From the NCBI GenBank assembly GCA_907164885.2, contig OU015492.1:206150993-206214992 (forward strand): a stretch of DNA of 64,000 nt. Direction: 5' to 3'. Shown here piece after piece: positions 12,792-24,665 of this stretch. Both the position numbers and the translations under genes were made by a program. Below the pieces are notes generated by a model that was given only the letters and a program-made list of their open reading frames with translations, was not told the DNA's origin and did no database searches. This DNA comes from Dolomedes plantarius. Taxonomy: Eukaryota; Arthropoda; Arachnida; Araneae; Dolomedidae. Position 1 is the first letter of the stretch; each line of letters starts with the position of its first letter.

Positions 12792-13501
12792 GGGGACAGT
12801 GGACCTAACTTTTTTTCTTTTGAATGGATTTGCTTGAAATTTGAATATGTGATTAGTACCATAGATATGTAAAAGTGGTTAAAATTTAAAGAAGAAATAT
12901 TAATAATTTGTGAATTACGAATTATTAATTATATCAACAATTGGCATAATTAAAAATGTTCCATGCGCATTTCTTTTGCATATAATATGGTCATTTTTAT
13001 TTACAGGATACCTTATAGAACTAACAATGAAACTTATTACTCATTTTAAGCCTTCATTAAAAATATAAAGAGAAAAAAATAATAATAGTGAAAAACCCTT
13101 TTTATTACGCAAAATACCTATAAATCATCTTTTCAAGTACAAAATTTAGAAATTCTGAACTACGAAGCAAAATTTTTTCAATAAGATTTATTTGATATAC
13201 AGTTAAGTATATAAAACTTAAATTTCAAAGCAATACGATAATTAGAAATGCGCCTGGAGCAGTTTGAATATTCGCATAGCATGAAAATTTTTATTTTGAG
13301 AAAAACACATTTAAAGTTATTGCTATTAGTAACCACATAATAACTAAAATAAATACAAATGCCCATAACTAGGAAAGTAATCAAAGAAAACAAAAATTCT
13401 TTTTGCAACGCATTCCTACTCGTCCGTAGTTTAACAATTCTATAAAATAAAAAAATCGAATTTTTCGACAAATTTCACAATTTTGAAAGTCCACTGTCCC
13501 C
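12792..13501. mobile_element. TTAA-flanked MITE, GGGGACAGTGGAC family, copy 1
   Basis: TTAA lies on both sides (12788-12791 and 13502-13505). Ends are GGGGACAGTGGACCT and AGTCCACTGTCCCC, inverted. The interior is AT-rich with no shared protein; the 97-codon minus frame at 13178-13471 is Lys/Ile/Phe-rich and unsupported by copy 2 (46508-47224). TTAA targets fit piggyBac or Sola3-like transposases; the family is not resolved. Confidence 0.75.
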
Positions 13502-13505
13502 TTAA

Positions 13506-14309
13506 ACGCCCTCTTCACCATTTAAAACCCAATAAGCACTCCCCAGTAATAATATACCTTTTCTGACATTTTTGTACTATCAAATGAGTAATGACATGGG
13601 AACATCAAGAAACGGTTAATATATCTAAAATGTATAACCATATCAATTGATCCCTGGCTACTCGAAATCCATATTCAATATAAATTTTACTATTGAATAA
13701 AATTCAGTGACTTTCATCGATGAAACTTGTACTAGTTTCTTTGGAATGGAACAGAAGTTTTGGTGCTGTGATTATCAAGATAAAATACTTTATATTATTC
13801 ACGAAATAACTTAATTATGAACTCTCACTTAAGCAAATTTTGAAAGCGAGAGCAAAATTATCTCCTTTTAGCATTATTTGCTAAATCGATATGACAATAA
13901 AAATTTTTCATGATCCCGCATGGAAGTTTTCGAGGTATTGAACTTGGGAGAATAATTCAGTTTCATTTAGTATTCATGAGATTTCATTGCTTTGGGAATT
14001 CCGCTGGCATTTTTGCTCACTTTATTTCCTAATACCATGTTCACATTTGCTAGAGTAAGGGTTAATTCATGAGAATTCAAAATCTATACAAGATCTTTCT
14101 ATAGTTAAAAAAAAATTTTATTTTTGCGCGTTTCTATATATTCATCGATTTTCACAATTTCATATATAAACTGACAAGTAGGTAAATAGCTTGCATTGCA
14201 AGGCCCCTAGCTAGAAATATTCGCAAAGCATTAGAAAACTTAAATAATTCTAACAAAAACCAGAACTTAGAATGTTTGACTTAAAAAATTGTTCCAATTT
14301 TATTTTTAC
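13506..14309. other. Unassigned AT-rich sequence
   Basis: Nothing is recognised in this interval. Confidence 0.4.
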
Positions 14310-14765
14310 CGTATTTTTATTAACTCGCTTTCTTGTTTGTTTGTTTGTGTGTGTGTTTGTCCAGTACGAATCTTGCAATCGATTTTTATGTAACTTCCCG
14401 ACTAGCTAGACATTTGAAACTTTTAGAATAGCTCAGAACAATGCATTCTTTTAATGCATTCTTTTAATACTTTTAGCCATCTTTAAGCAGAATTGAATCC
14501 GTTTTCAGTTAATTTTGTCTTGTAGAATGATGCCGCCATCTATCGACCGGGACGGGAACGAAAAGTTAAACGCAAGTTAACTTCCAGCTCTCGAGCTAAA
14601 CGATTTATTACGCATTTGATCATTTTCTTTCAAGTTGATGGGATAATTCATCAAAAAAATGTTAAAAAAGTATTTATTAATACATAGAATTGTCAACTTT
14701 ATATGATTCAACAGAAAATTTAAAAACATGGTATATAATTTTTTTTATCTTGTAATGATTAAAAT
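14310..14765 (+). repeat. Dispersed repeat family R, copy 1
   Basis: This copy shares long blocks with 50735-51110, including AACTTCCCGACTAGCTAGAC, TACTTTTAGCCATCTTTAAG and TCAAGTTGATGGGATAA. Its last part also matches the reverse complement of 63644-63770. Copy 1 contains an extra GC-richer block at about 14523-14610 (CGCCATCTATCGACCGGGAC) that copy 2 lacks, so something was inserted or lost there. The family is unclassified and non-coding. Confidence 0.75.
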
Positions 14766-15009
14766 TTTAATATTCAACGCATGCAGTTTTTGAGCAATTA
14801 CTTAAAATTTAAGTCCTCTCTGTTAGATCGTGGATCTCTAATTTAAAAAACATATATGATCTAGTTTCAATTTTAACTGAATTGATAAAATTGCAGATGG
14901 CAGTTAATTTTAATGAAAGAAAACTATGTATGTTTCGATAGCATATTTTATCATAAAAGAGTATCATAACATTTTATTTATTTAATTTTAATTTGATTTT
15001 TTGTCTAAA

Positions 15010-15112
15010 TTATTGGTCAGCTATTTAATTATTGGTCACCTATTATAACATTATTGGTCACCTATTATAACATTATCGGTCACCTATTTAATTATTGGTC
15101 ACCTATTTAATG
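15010..15112. repeat. Minisatellite, ATTGGTCACCTATT motif
   Basis: Five tandem copies of ATTGGTCACCTATT (first copy with CAGC) alternate with TTAATT or ATAACATT spacers, giving a period of about 18-23 bp. Confidence 0.85.
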
Positions 15113-17611
15113 AAACGCTTAGAGCATCGACTCTTGTCTTCAACTATTGGCAATTAATTATTTGTTAACTATTAGTGTAGGGCATTTGTACTGAAGGGAC
15201 TGAGGAATGGGACAGACAGTTCATTCAAATGAAATAACACCGTTTCCTAACCAGTCCAATCAAAACTTTCACCCTCACGAAACGGAAAAGATGGCTTGTA
15301 TGAGTTGTTAATGCAGCTTCTTGCCTCAGGTAAGAATATCTACTAAAATACGACTCTTTAATAATGAATGGTTTTGGCTTATCTATGAAATAACAGTATT
15401 AATTGAATGGCACGTGAAGTCAAGAAATACTATTGGTGCCATTTAATGAGACATGCAGAATTCTGTAGGGTAATCTCGACCTTGAAGCTGCCAAACGGGA
15501 AGTTTTAAATAATATATGCTATGCCAAAAATGTATCCTCCATTCTTAGATGCTTAAAATCATGTCGTGATCTAAAACTTATTAATTTTATAGATGCCCTT
15601 ACGTCTTTTCGCATTTTTTATACTTACCCTTAGATAAACTCTATTTTAGGGATGCAAGTGTCGTATTTTCAGGGACGCTTGAAAATAGACAGCTCTCGGT
15701 TTTATGACCGTTACCAAATATGGCAATTAGACGTAAGGAAACTTAAATATTTTCTGATCTAATGACAACACAGGAGAGGTTCACTTTATTTATGTTAGGG
15801 TGAAAAGTGGTGTTAATTGCTTAAGTTTCATGTACCTTATTTAGCAGAAATGAGAAAATCCTGGTGCAGGAAAGACTTCTGTGTTCTGTCTCATAGAAAA
15901 CAATTGGCAAATGAGGGAATGATTGTTGTTATAAATTTTTCATGAGTAAAATTGTGTTCTTTTCTTGAAGACTGGTCACTATGGTTTACGACTACAAACT
16001 ACAGTGAATTTATAAACTTTTGGATTAATTTTAAGGAAAAAGTATACTTTTTTTTATTTTAACCTGTCATATATATTATCAAAGTATGCTACATAGCAAT
16101 ATGTTATGTACTTTATGATCCGTTAATTTCGCATGTAATTGATGCAAGAAATTTATCTATATTCTGTTGCATGAGGTAAAAGGCTAGCACTTGTTTCATA
16201 AAGTAGATATAACACTGGTATCTGTGGCGGTGAATTTTTACTCTTTTACGTAGGTACATTATTTTTTCAATATTTAGTTTCTATTCTACTGTGGTCTTCA
16301 TTATATTAGAAGGTTTAGACTGAGTTACATCAATTCTTCGTATGAAGTTTTTCTATATTATTGCATCTCATTCACTGAAATTGAAAATGCATATAGTGTT
16401 AAATTACATAGTTCTATATCAATTTTTCATCTGTTTCAAACCCCTCAGCGAACAGAAAACAAAAGAAAAATATAAAAACCCTTCTCTATGATCGGGTGGA
16501 AAAATTGTGCGATTTAAAACCAGAGGCACGATTTAAAAGTATACATGCACGCACAGAATTACCTGAAGTTCCTCCATGAAGAAATATCCCGGAAAGAATG
16601 CATATCTTTAAATTCACTGCGTTAGAAATAAAACGGTGAATAGGAACTCAAATTTAGTTAAATGCGATGCTTGCTTATTCAATATTCATAAATGCATGGA
16701 TAAATCTTTGCGTTAGAGATTCCTATACTATAAACATCGGAACGTAGGGCTTTTTGAAAGCATTATTGGTATGAATAATTTAATTATACATCTCGACTGA
16801 GAGAAAGGGACGGAGAACTATTACACATGCCCCAAAAGTTCATCCGAATCAATATTCGTAATAACCTTTCCGTTTACCGTTACATAAAACTCCATATAAA
16901 CATTACGCCCCGAGCCACAAGTTTTTGGATGCATTTAATATTCATGAGAGCCTTATTTCGTTACACCGCTGTTAGATCGTTTCGTGGTGAGATAAAAATA
17001 GTTTATGAGGGTTTTATTTACGAAAAACAACCTCGGTGTATTCTCCGCATGATTTAGCTATTATCGATCAAATGGCCTAATGCGGCCATTTGATTTGGAA
17101 ATAATGTTTTGAGCCATAAAAGTTAAATATAGGGTTTATTCTACTCCATTTCACTTTGTAAGCATTAATAGATATTTAAAACTCAAGCAAATATCTCTTT
17201 GAGTATGTATTTGTTTTTCTGACTACAATTATTGTTTTAGTGCTTTACTAAATAAATGGAAGAACTATTAGAAACATTTTTCAATTAAAGCGAATTGCTT
17301 CAGAGAGAATCAGAATTAAAATATCTCGTTTCATCTCAACAAAAGTTGCATGTTTCGTGATCGTTTTCCTGTAAGAGCACGTCCGATTCACATCTTCAAA
17401 TGCATTAGTCACGAAATATGTATTTTAAATGTGTATTCGAGACTCGTATTCGAATAGATCCAATAAAATTTACACTTCATCTTAATGCCAACAAGTGAGA
17501 GAAAAATATTCAAAAGTGTAGTTTATCTTACTGACAAATTTTTGTCAATCCAGCACAGAGAAGAAAAAAAATCTATTTGTGAACATTAAATAAAAATAAT
17601 ACCTATAAATC
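15113..17611. other. Unassigned AT-rich sequence
   Basis: About 2.5 kb holds no supported gene or repeat. A 76-codon plus frame at 16827-17057 contains a possible splice donor (GTGAGATA near 16986) but no recognisable domain, so it is not called. Confidence 0.4.
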
Positions 17612-17669
17612 TGATCCGGATTATCCGGAGATCCGGATCAATGAGAGCCGGATAAATGAGGTTTTACTG
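17612..17669 (-). mobile_element. pogo/Tigger-type terminal fragment
   Basis: Read on the minus strand from the TA at 17670, the sequence starts CAGTAAAACCTCATTTATCC and continues through GGATCCGG-like repeats. This is the style of pogo/Tigger termini known from arthropods. No matching second end is seen upstream, so it is a solo end. Confidence 0.55.
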
Positions 17670-17671
17670 TA

Positions 17672-18482
17672 TATTCAAAGCAGTGAGATCCAAATGATAT
17701 TTCTAAAATAACAATACTGAGATATATCAATAAGTATGTAGCTGAAAATATATTTTTATACGTTACTGTGTTTATTACAGTGCTTTAAAATCAAAGAAGG
17801 TGAAGTACAAAAAATGCGGAAAACAATTTGATATTCTCGATCACCGACCATTGTTGTGTGCCGAAGTTTTCTGTTAGTTTGTTTCGTAATAATTTTACAA
17901 TAATTTTTACATATAATGGGAAAAATAACGTATTTAATCCATAGGAGCTTTCTTTTAACTGATCTCTTTTTAAATAAGTTAAAACTCTTATACATAATTG
18001 ACATTATCAAGCATTTTAAATAATAGATAAATTTCTAAATTTTGTCATTAGGTGTTGGCCTAAAATACGTTATCACAGATAAAAAAAAGCAGAAGATTAA
18101 TGGGCTTTAGAGAAGGACTACCAACGTATCAGATAAAATCGATATGTTCTTGTGCGGCAAAGCAAATTCCTAATTAAAGTTACTCAAGTGTTTTTATATT
18201 AAATGTTTGTTCTTCTTATGTTAAAGTAATGACACTTAATTTTCTATTTTTTTTTTCAAATTGCGACTTTTAATTAATTATGCTCTGATGTTGTTTAAGT
18301 TCGTGGATAAGATTTATGTTCATTATCTTGTTCTCGCCTTTTAAATTTATATTGTTATCTACAGAGGAATTTTTTTCTCACTAAAATTTATTTACTATCA
18401 GCATGTATAATCCAAGAAAATAGTGGTAAAATCAAGAATAGTAAATATTCTGTGCATAGTAGACTGAGACAGTTTTAAAGTA
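17672..18482. other. Unassigned AT-rich sequence
   Basis: Nothing is recognised. The 84-codon minus frame at 17756-18010 has no motif. Confidence 0.4.
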
Positions 18483-18486
18483 TTAA

Positions 18487-19101
<615 letters not shown>

Positions 19102-19105
19102 TTAA

Positions 19106-19810
19106 AACCTACGCATCAGTTTTTTAGTTGCACTTTTATTTGTTATAAATGAACTGCTAAAAACGCTTTAAATGTTCAGTGATTGCAACCATTTAATTTT
19201 CATAACTAATTTATTAAAACCGAGTCAAATTCAATACGTGTAAGTAGACTTAGGGTGTAAATGATATGTTTTGCAATGATCTATTGATGTAGATAGACAT
19301 GAAATCTTTTTTCTTTAAATGTCTTGTTCGAGGGTGCAAAGAAAACAGACGTAGCTAAAATTTTGTAATTAAAATATAATGTTTGCATGGAAATGAATTG
19401 AATTTGGTATGAATGAGTGAAATAAGTAGAATAAGTAGGAAAATTCCATACTTTTTTTTTAGTATCTGTATTATGATAACAGTAATTTCTAACACCAGCT
19501 GAATGCTTTAAATCTTTATGCTTACTCAACCTTTTGATAGTTCAAGTTGCTCTCATCCTAAAGTTTCGATTACAGTAAAAGCTCTAAGTCTTTTAATTAG
19601 CTGATCAATTTTCGTTAATACTTTAAGCGAAAACATAGATTTGTGGTATTTTAATACACTTGGCTTATTTTTCTTCTTACAAAACTTTTTTAAGAAAACA
19701 AATCTAGAAATCCTTGATGATCTAAAAATTTAAGCTTTTTTTTATCTCCTACCTTCAAAAAGACAAGCGTTTAAGACACTGACTTAAAATTCACTTAATC
19801 GTAAAACCAG
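19106..19810. other. Unassigned AT-rich sequence
   Basis: Nothing is recognised. The 82-codon minus frame at 19281-19529 has no motif. Confidence 0.4.
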
Positions 19811-20041
19811 TGGCGTCAGATTATCGATCATCTTATTGCTGATTTTTCCGCTGCTGATCGAAGGAACAGGGAGCTTTCGAGACGATCTGGAGTGTCCGTC
19901 ACGCATGGGGTGTTGCAGAGCCACAAGGATGCTTGAATTTGCGAGAATTTTACAATCCCGAGGAGAACGGGGTGAAGCGTTCTCCGACATTTCCGTGAGG
20001 CTAGCGATCTCGCCGTATGATGTCATACCGCTGAACACTTC
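19811..20041 (-). CDS. Candidate single coding exon, product and strand uncertain
   Basis: This 231-bp island (exactly 77 codons) is clearly GC-richer than its surroundings and open on both strands. On the minus strand the frame 20038-19784 is Ser/Pro/Arg-rich and hydrophilic (stretches such as SENASPRSPRDCKILANSS and SRSSRKLPVPS), with C or G in many third positions, like a cytoplasmic linker of a larger protein. On the plus strand the frame is hydrophobic first (LSIILLLIFPLLIEG), then has CPSRMGCC, which could be a signal peptide and small secreted peptide. Possible splice sites on plus are AG at 19809-19810 and GTGAAAGT at 20042. On minus they are a weak acceptor after 20042 and a poor donor. 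I favour minus for its composition but not strongly. No family is recognised, and no second exon was found. Confidence 0.3.
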
Positions 20042-20070
20042 GTGAAAGTTCTTCCCAAAGCTTTTTTTAA

Positions 20071-20770
20071 GGAGGTCCGGGACACATTTAAAATTTTTTT
20101 TTTATTTATTCAGTTAAAATTTTGAATTTTTTTGTGATGGTTAACCGTATAATTTGTAAACAAAATCCCATCATAAAACTTCTCAAAAAGTTTTTTAAAA
20201 ATTTTAAAATTTAAAATTTTTAATAAAAGAGGGGTAATTTAAAATCGTTATAACGCGAAATATTGTTTGTCGATTTTCAAAATTTTTTCATTTAATTAAA
20301 CAGAAATATATAAGTTTTAATTTTGATTCACCAATTTTTAAAATATTAATTTTTAAAAGCATTAAAAATATTTAGATTTAAAATTACAAAAAAAATATGT
20401 AACTTATTTTTAAAAAATCATATTTTCCAAAGTAAATATTTTTTTTCAAATTTGCTGAATCAAAATTAAAGTAAAATGGTTGAAAAAGACATATTACAAG
20501 TTTCAACCATTTATCTTTAACGGTTCTTGACTTATAACAATTTAAAGACGAGAAATGGGGGAAAAACCCATCATGCAGACAAACGCACTTACAGGTTTAA
20601 ACAACGATTGGCTACTATTAGAATGTTGCAAAAAAAAATAATAATTTCTCCTGTTCTAATTAAGATAGAAACATTATTTAAACGTCATTTTAAGCGCAAA
20701 AGAACACAGAAATTTTTAATGCAATAAATTTTTTTTTGAAAATTGGAACCATTTTGTGTCCTGGACCCCC
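20071..20770. mobile_element. TTAA-flanked MITE, GGRGGTCCRGGACACA family
   Basis: TTAA lies at 20067-20070 and 20771-20774. Ends are GGAGGTCCGGGACACA and TGTGTCCTGGACCCCC, inverted. The 700-bp interior is AT-rich and non-coding. Length, target and AAGG-type ends resemble the other TTAA elements in the window, but the terminal sequence is different. Confidence 0.75.
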
Positions 20771-20774
20771 TTAA

Positions 20775-22026
20775 GTTCAAGAGAAGTATGATCTGCCAAA
20801 AGCATATCAAATACGAAAAGGGGGACGCAGGTTTCAGATTACTCGCGAAAGTGATGACGTCAGCGAATCAACCGTGCTAGTTAATCGTTTTTTAGGCACC
20901 CTATTCTACTAAAGGAGTAGAACGCCTTTAATTCATTCCAAAGATCAATTACTCCAAACTACTCAGCACAGAATCTAGTAAAGACATCGTTTGCGCCGAC
21001 TCCGGATTAAACAGAATTAAAAATTTCTTAACTATTTCTAAATCCTGACCCTTTTTTATATCAAAAAGCCTGTCAGCTTCGTCACATTCTCATGATGTAG
21101 GATGTCAAATAGAATAAACAAAGATTTTTTAAATTTGTGTAACCTCTTTTACCTTCTTGGGAATACTTATAGGTTTGGTACATGAGATATAAGTGGTACA
21201 ATTTACTACCAGATTTTAGCTATTAAAATTCCCCACGAAAGATTTCTTTCTTTTTATATTGCCAAAAAATTTTCGAAGACCACAAAATTAATTAGTAAAA
21301 ATATGAGGCATGCAGACTATCCTTCATAATGTTGGTGGCGTGAGAAGTAAAAAAAAATCGTTAAATTATTTTTCATATAATGCTTTACTTGTAAACCAAT
21401 AAACAAATTGAAAAAGTTTGCTACCCTTCTCTTAGTTCTCAATTAAAACCATAAATTTTTAGCGAATATTTAACAGGGGATCATCTGATAATAGCCAACA
21501 AAAAGTCTTTGAATGCTTATGCAGAAATTAAATAGTTATGAATATTTTGAAACAGGGAAATGTTAAGTTTTCTGGTTAAAACTGCTGAGGTAGAGTAATT
21601 ATTTAAACATTTCATTTTACAAGTTATTGTGACTATACGATATAAAATACAACGTGAATATAGGGTTGAGATATAGTAATTTCAAAAAGTAACAGATTTT
21701 TAGTCGTAATAATTTTTATTATTCCCTATTATTTCCAATAAATCATCTTTTAATTTTACATCCAGGGCTAAGGAGCAGACCAACAGTTTCAAGTGCAATT
21801 ATTTTAAATATAAATTTTTCAATAAATATGGATAAAAAAGCAACAAAAGTATGGGCGAAAGTTTTAAGGAGTAATTATATATAATGTTCAGAAAATATCT
21901 TGCATCAGTCTGGGAAGTTCATTTTGAATTTTTAATAAATGTAAACAACAGAGATGTAAGATATATTGACGATTCATTGATCCCTTATGTGTCTCTATTT
22001 ATTTTATTTTTTACTTTTATAATGTA
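20775..22026. other. Unassigned AT-rich sequence
   Basis: Nothing is recognised in this interval. Confidence 0.4.
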
Positions 22027-22707
22027 CTAGCTGAAAACCCGTGCTTCGCTACGGAGTACATTCAAATTAAATACAACGGTCAACGTATGCAATTTATGCC
22101 AAAAAATAAATATATATATTTATAATAAATACGATGATCAATGTATACAATTGATGTAAAATATATATCTATCTATATATATATTTATAAAAAAATCGTA
22201 AGGGATATGCATTTTTTTGGATAATATCCAATCGTCTGCCGCATTAGAAAGAGAAAAAAATATTTTTTTGTCTATTTAGTTGTTACGCACGTGACGATAA
22301 ATTTATTGAAAGTACCAGAAAAAGAAATCACGTGATCAGCATTTAATAAATTAAATTCTAAAAATTAATCTTTAAAAATTCACCAAAAATCACGAAATGG
22401 AGGTAAAAATTCGAAAGAAATTTCATTTTGAAGGAATTTTTATGATCTTTCTCGTGATATAAATTTTATAACCCTCAATGTATTTTTTTAAATGCAAACG
22501 TAAAAAAAGTTTAAAAAACAGCTTAAAAATTTAATTTTAAAAAATCTTAGAAGAATTTTTGAAAAACTCTTTCTTAGTGCACCCCTACACTATTAGAAGA
22601 ATAGCCATGCAAAATTTCAGCCCTTTAGGTCCAGCGGTTTGGTCTGTGCGTTGTATGTCAGTCAGTGAATGAATGAGTAAGTTACGGAACTGTTTTATAT
22701 ATATAGA
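22027..22707 (-). mobile_element. Non-autonomous Helitron, copy B
   Basis: Read on minus, it begins TCTATATATATAAAACAGTT (22707 downward) and ends CTAG at 22027, inserted between A and T. The terminal hairpin is cleaner than in copy A: CCGT-A-GC-GAA-GC-ACGG gives six pairs with one bulged A. It shares with copy A the GTTCCGTAACT-, CAGACCAAACCGCTGGACCT and GGGTGCACTAAGAAAG-type blocks. No Rep/helicase is present. Confidence 0.85.
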
Positions 22708-24229
22708 TGATTTGCATTCACAATGTCTGCCAATAACTCTTTAAATTATCTCTATTCATTTTTCCGTGGCATAATTTTTGCAGTTTCGACTAAAATACAC
22801 ATTATTTTAATCTCTTTTCGAACATTTTAATTGTATGCTTTTAATTGAAAAACATATTAAAAGGAATACCCCCAAACTATCAACTGCATTACAGTTTTGA
22901 CTGTTGTTTTATTCTCTCTCTGTCTAGAAATATATTTTGTATAGGCTTGCATTGTAGCATTCGGGGATTTACGTAAAGGCAAAGAAAAAAACAAACACTA
23001 AAATGTAAACTTTTCTGCTGTGAGCTTTTCTTGAGTAATTTAAATAAATATAGCGTACAGAGACTTTTCTCTGGGTCACCTTCCTCTGCACTCGCTATTC
23101 GTCTGAACGTAAGGACCATAAATATTAATGATACGGGCTCAAGTTTCTCTCCGTTTTCAGTTTGAGCAAAGGCGAATTTTAATTTCGAAGGGCACAAACG
23201 TGTCAACATCTTTTCCTGGCGTCATAACTCATCTTTCTTTTTTTTTTATTCAATTTACTCAGATACTCATCGTTCAATCACTTTCTCCGAGTTCAAAATA
23301 CTTCTTTGTACCGGCAAATTGAAATTCTTTATTTTTTGTCGGATTTTTAAAAAAAAAATTAGTTTTATTTTAGTTTATTTAAAGCAAAGCGTTCGTTAGA
23401 CAAAAATGATTAATTAAAAGCTTACGATTTACAACGAAGTTACTTTTTCTAAATTTATTCCGATTATTTATTCTTTTTTGATCATATTTTATGCAAACAA
23501 CTACTGGAAACAGATGCTAGCAATTTGACATTTACACCAAATTTATGACTATCACTCATAATTCTAAATGTATATTTTTAGTAACAGTTTTTCATATAGA
23601 ATATGAGCTCGCAAGTTCACAAGATGTATTGGTTCATGTATACAGATTTAAAATACAATCGTACTTTGGCTTTCGGAAGTTAAACTTTCGTGGATTTCAC
23701 TACTTACGAGCTTCACATTACGATAACCAAATAATAATTTGAGTTTTACTTCTTACCTCTATACGGAAGTTCTATAAAACACAAAAAAGGTACTGGATAC
23801 AAATGTCTAAACACTGTTAATGAGCACTCATACTGCAGTACATTATATTCAGTTCTCTAGCTTTAAAAATGTAGGTAACGGGAGTATGTTAACCTTTATA
23901 TCGATGACCATCATGTCGATGTTGCAAAACAGTGTTGTTTTACATTTTGGGTCTATTAAATTCAATGAACACTATAGTTTTAATGTCTACAAATATTCAA
24001 TTTTTATACTTTCGTAAGTATCCTGTGTTCTAAACTTATGGAAATAGGGAAGACCGACTGTAATTTTGCTCAACCTGATACAACCCAGACATATCCTTGC
24101 ATGTAATATAAAAGTAAGGAACAAGGATTATGAGACTTGATGTATCTAAACATAAAAGTTATTTACGTACATAGATCTGTCTTATTTGCCGACTTACAAG
24201 CCATTGCACCTCAAAGTTATCCCGCTGAA
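22708..24229. other. Unassigned AT-rich sequence
   Basis: The longest frame is 106 codons on minus at 22889-23209, with no motif and no flanking splice signals I trust. Nothing else is seen. Confidence 0.4.
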
Positions 24230-24281
24230 CCTTTTCCTTACGGGGTGGGATACCATGTATCCCAAGAGTACGGGCCCAAGA

Positions 24282-24349
<68 letters not shown>

Positions 24350-24436
24350 CCCCCTTAAAGGCCGTTCTTACAAAGGGGGTAGGAAATTTCCCGTTCTAAA
24401 GAGGGAATCGGAAAAACGGGCCCCGTAAGCTAAAGG
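24230..24436 (+). mobile_element. piggyBac-like MITE, copy 2
   Basis: It has the same ends as 18487-19101 (CCTTTTCCTTACGGGG...CCCCGTAAGCTAAAGG). TTAA is intact on the right (24437-24440) and reads TGAA on the left. The inner block GTTCTAAAGAGGGAATC is shared. The TA tract is only 24285-24348, so the two copies differ about eight-fold in tract length. Confidence 0.8.
24285..24348. repeat. (TA)n microsatellite inside MITE copy 2
   Basis: About 31 TA units occur at the same internal position as the large tract of copy 1. Confidence 0.95.
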
Positions 24437-24461
24437 TTAATATTAAACTTTTACAATGAAG

Positions 24462-24665
24462 TTTTTTTTTCCCCAATTCGGAGGCACTTTGTCTGATAGA
24501 CATTCGCCTGTTATTATTCACCGCCGTTTTTTGCTGACCATTTTATTATGGGGGCACCATATAGGCGGACCTGCATTGCTTCCTATGAAGGGACGACATG
24601 AACGGAGATATTTTAGTGGCGCCGCGCTTACCACAGGGCCATCTCGACCTCTTTTACGCTGAAGT
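24462..24665. repeat. Diverged homologue of 60490-60600
   Basis: ATGGGGGCACCATATAGGCG here parallels ATGGGGGCACCGTATAGGTG at 60568. Upstream, GACATTCGC and an ACTTTGTC/ACTTGTCC block align in the same order. A short open frame runs on plus (24456-24662). No family is recognised; it may be an old repeat or paralogous exon. Confidence 0.4.

Noticed and set aside
15010..15112. CRISPR-like array (repeated ATTGGTCACCTATT with spacers)
   Set aside because: Repeats are 14 bp, spacers are 4-9 bp and also repeated, and the context is eukaryotic. It is a minisatellite.
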